Of a stretch of DNA of 6,109 nucleotides, positions 5,636-6,109 are shown in pieces. The stretch's first letter is position 1; each line of letters opens with the position of its first letter. The stretch is taken from contig URZN01000079.1 in assembly GCA_900552345.1 (NCBI GenBank), positions 1-6,109 on the forward strand, read 5' to 3'. The translations under genes were made by a program, and so were the position numbers. The notes under the pieces were generated by a model that was not told where the DNA came from, did not search any database, and was given only the letters and a program-made list of their open reading frames with translations. This DNA is from an uncultured Collinsella sp. (lineage in GTDB: Bacteria > Actinomycetota > Coriobacteriia > Coriobacteriales > Coriobacteriaceae).

Positions 5636-5690
5636 TTCGCATCCCGGTTCCGTGGTTGGCTTAATTACCTACCGCCTTTGTGTGTTTTGA

Positions 5691-5719
5691 ATAGTACGAG
5701 CATTGTTTCCCTCGGTCAA
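5691..5719 (-). promoter_or_regulatory. metY: Sigma-70-type promoter of metY
   Basis: On the minus strand TTGACC (5714-5719) and TACTAT (5691-5696) are separated by exactly 17 bp. They match the consensus at 5 of 6 and 4 of 6 positions. Transcription should start near 5684, giving a leader of about 177 nt before metY. Confidence 0.7.
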
Positions 5720-5741
5720 TCACTTAAAAGCGCTAACCTGT

Positions 5742-5764
5742 TATCGGTTTTATAGATAGCTATC
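5742..5764. promoter_or_regulatory. LysR-type regulator binding site (ATC-N9-GAT, T-N11-A)
   Basis: TATC (5742-5745) and GATA (5755-5758) form an inverted repeat with a 9-bp spacer. This gives ATC-N9-GAT and the T-N11-A signature of LysR-type operators. A further TATC (5761-5764) makes GATAGCTATC, a perfect 10-bp palindrome overlapping it. The centre at 5750 lies about 66 bp upstream of the predicted metY start, the usual place for the recognition site. It is 22-38 bp upstream of the lysR ATG, where it could also autoregulate. Confidence 0.55.
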
Positions 5765-5780
5765 GAAGGGACGGGCGCCG

Positions 5781-6109
5781 ATGACCCTCCAGCAGCTTCG
5801 CTTTATGATCGCCGTGGCAGAGTCCGGTTCGATCAACGCCGCAGCCCAGCGCCTCTATACGGCGCAGTCCAATATCTCCAATGCCGTCAAAAGCCTGGAG
5901 CAGGAACTTCATATCGAAATCTTTACGCGCTCCAGCCGCGGTGTTGCACTCACCAACGACGGCACCGAGCTTTTGGGTTATGCACGCCAGGTCGTAGAGC
6001 AGGCCGACATGCTCGAGGCCCGCTACGAGGACGGCGGCACCCCGCAAGCCCGCCTCGCCATTTCCGCCCAACACTACGCCTTTTCGGTCGAGGCCTTTGT
6101 CAACGTAGT
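5781..6109 (+). CDS. LysR-type transcriptional regulator (partial, 3' end outside window)
   Basis: Only the first 109 codons are present; the frame is open at the window edge. The N-terminus is a standard LysR winged helix-turn-helix (residues 3-62): LQQLRFMIAVAESGSINAAA, then AQRLYTAQSNISNAVKSLEQ, then ELHIEIFTRSSRGVALTNDG. The linker helix follows (63-88). The start of the effector domain is visible (ARLAISAQHYAFSVEAF, 90-106). Full members are usually near 300 residues. The ATG at 5781 is placed at the canonical family start; the ribosome binding site is modest (AAGGGA, 5766-5771, 9 nt away). It is divergent from metY, with a LysR-type operator between them, so control of metY and of itself is likely. 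The effector is unknown; O-acetylhomoserine, O-acetylserine or a sulfur metabolite would fit. A promoter for this gene was not clear. Confidence 0.9.
   Translation, partial: MTLQQLRFMIAVAESGSINAAAQRLYTAQSNISNAVKSLEQELHIEIFTRSSRGVALTNDGTELLGYARQVVEQADMLEARYEDGGTPQARLAISAQHYAFSVEAFVNV

Noticed and set aside
4404..5690. 428-codon open frame on the plus strand opposite metY
   Set aside because: It is the mirror of the metY codon bias in a GC-rich genome. metY has all catalytic landmarks, whereas the antisense product has no recognisable domain and no good ribosome binding site.
5508..5690. SAM or T-box riboswitch before metY
   Set aside because: I could not find the SAM-I core or the T-box sequence (AGGGUGGNACCGCG). 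The leader ORF explains the region better. A covariance-model search would settle it.

Overview
The window looks like chromosome from a GC-rich anaerobic actinobacterium. A Coriobacteriia gut lineage, Collinsella-like, is my best guess. It rests on high GC with strong AAAGGAGG-type ribosome binding sites, an iron-sulfur aldo/keto reductase typical of anaerobes, and the style of the secreted cell-surface protein. No marker gene confirms it.

Layout, left to right. (1) 30-1217, minus: aldo/keto reductase with a C-terminal two-cluster ferredoxin module. (2) 1218-1379: divergent intergenic region with a 13-bp direct repeat at 22-bp period. (3) 1380-1574, plus: unrecognised 64-residue protein, followed by an intrinsic terminator just before the next ribosome binding site. 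(4) 1698-2612, plus: ketopantoate reductase family protein. (5) 2649-2685: long perfect inverted repeat between convergent genes. (6) 2703-2921, minus: 72-residue two-helix membrane protein. (7) 3108-3884, minus: secreted protein with a helical stalk and a C-terminal 3D/double-psi-barrel-like module. (8) 3885-4196: gene-free stretch holding inverted repeats, phased TGCGT repeats and the metY terminator. (9) 4197-5507, minus: O-acetylhomoserine sulfhydrylase (metY). (10) 5508-5780: metY leader, promoter and a LysR-type operator. (11) 5781-end, plus: start of a LysR-type regulator, cut by the window edge.

The most interesting part is the metY control region. A good sigma-70-type promoter (TTGACC, 17 bp, TACTAT) predicts a leader of about 177 nt. 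Inside it is a 17-codon ORF with a strong Shine-Dalgarno sequence, two Cys codons and tandem AGA-CGA Arg codons. The ORF overlaps a segment that can pair either with its own Shine-Dalgarno sequence or with a CAGGAG just after its stop. Upstream, an ATC-N9-GAT site is centred about 66 bp before the predicted metY start and sits next to the divergent lysR gene, which is the classical LysR-type arrangement. Together these suggest that homocysteine synthesis is under two-layer control: a LysR-type regulator at initiation and a translation-sensing leader afterwards.

The other genes look like independent units. No tRNA, rRNA, CRISPR array, insertion sequence or phage gene was seen.
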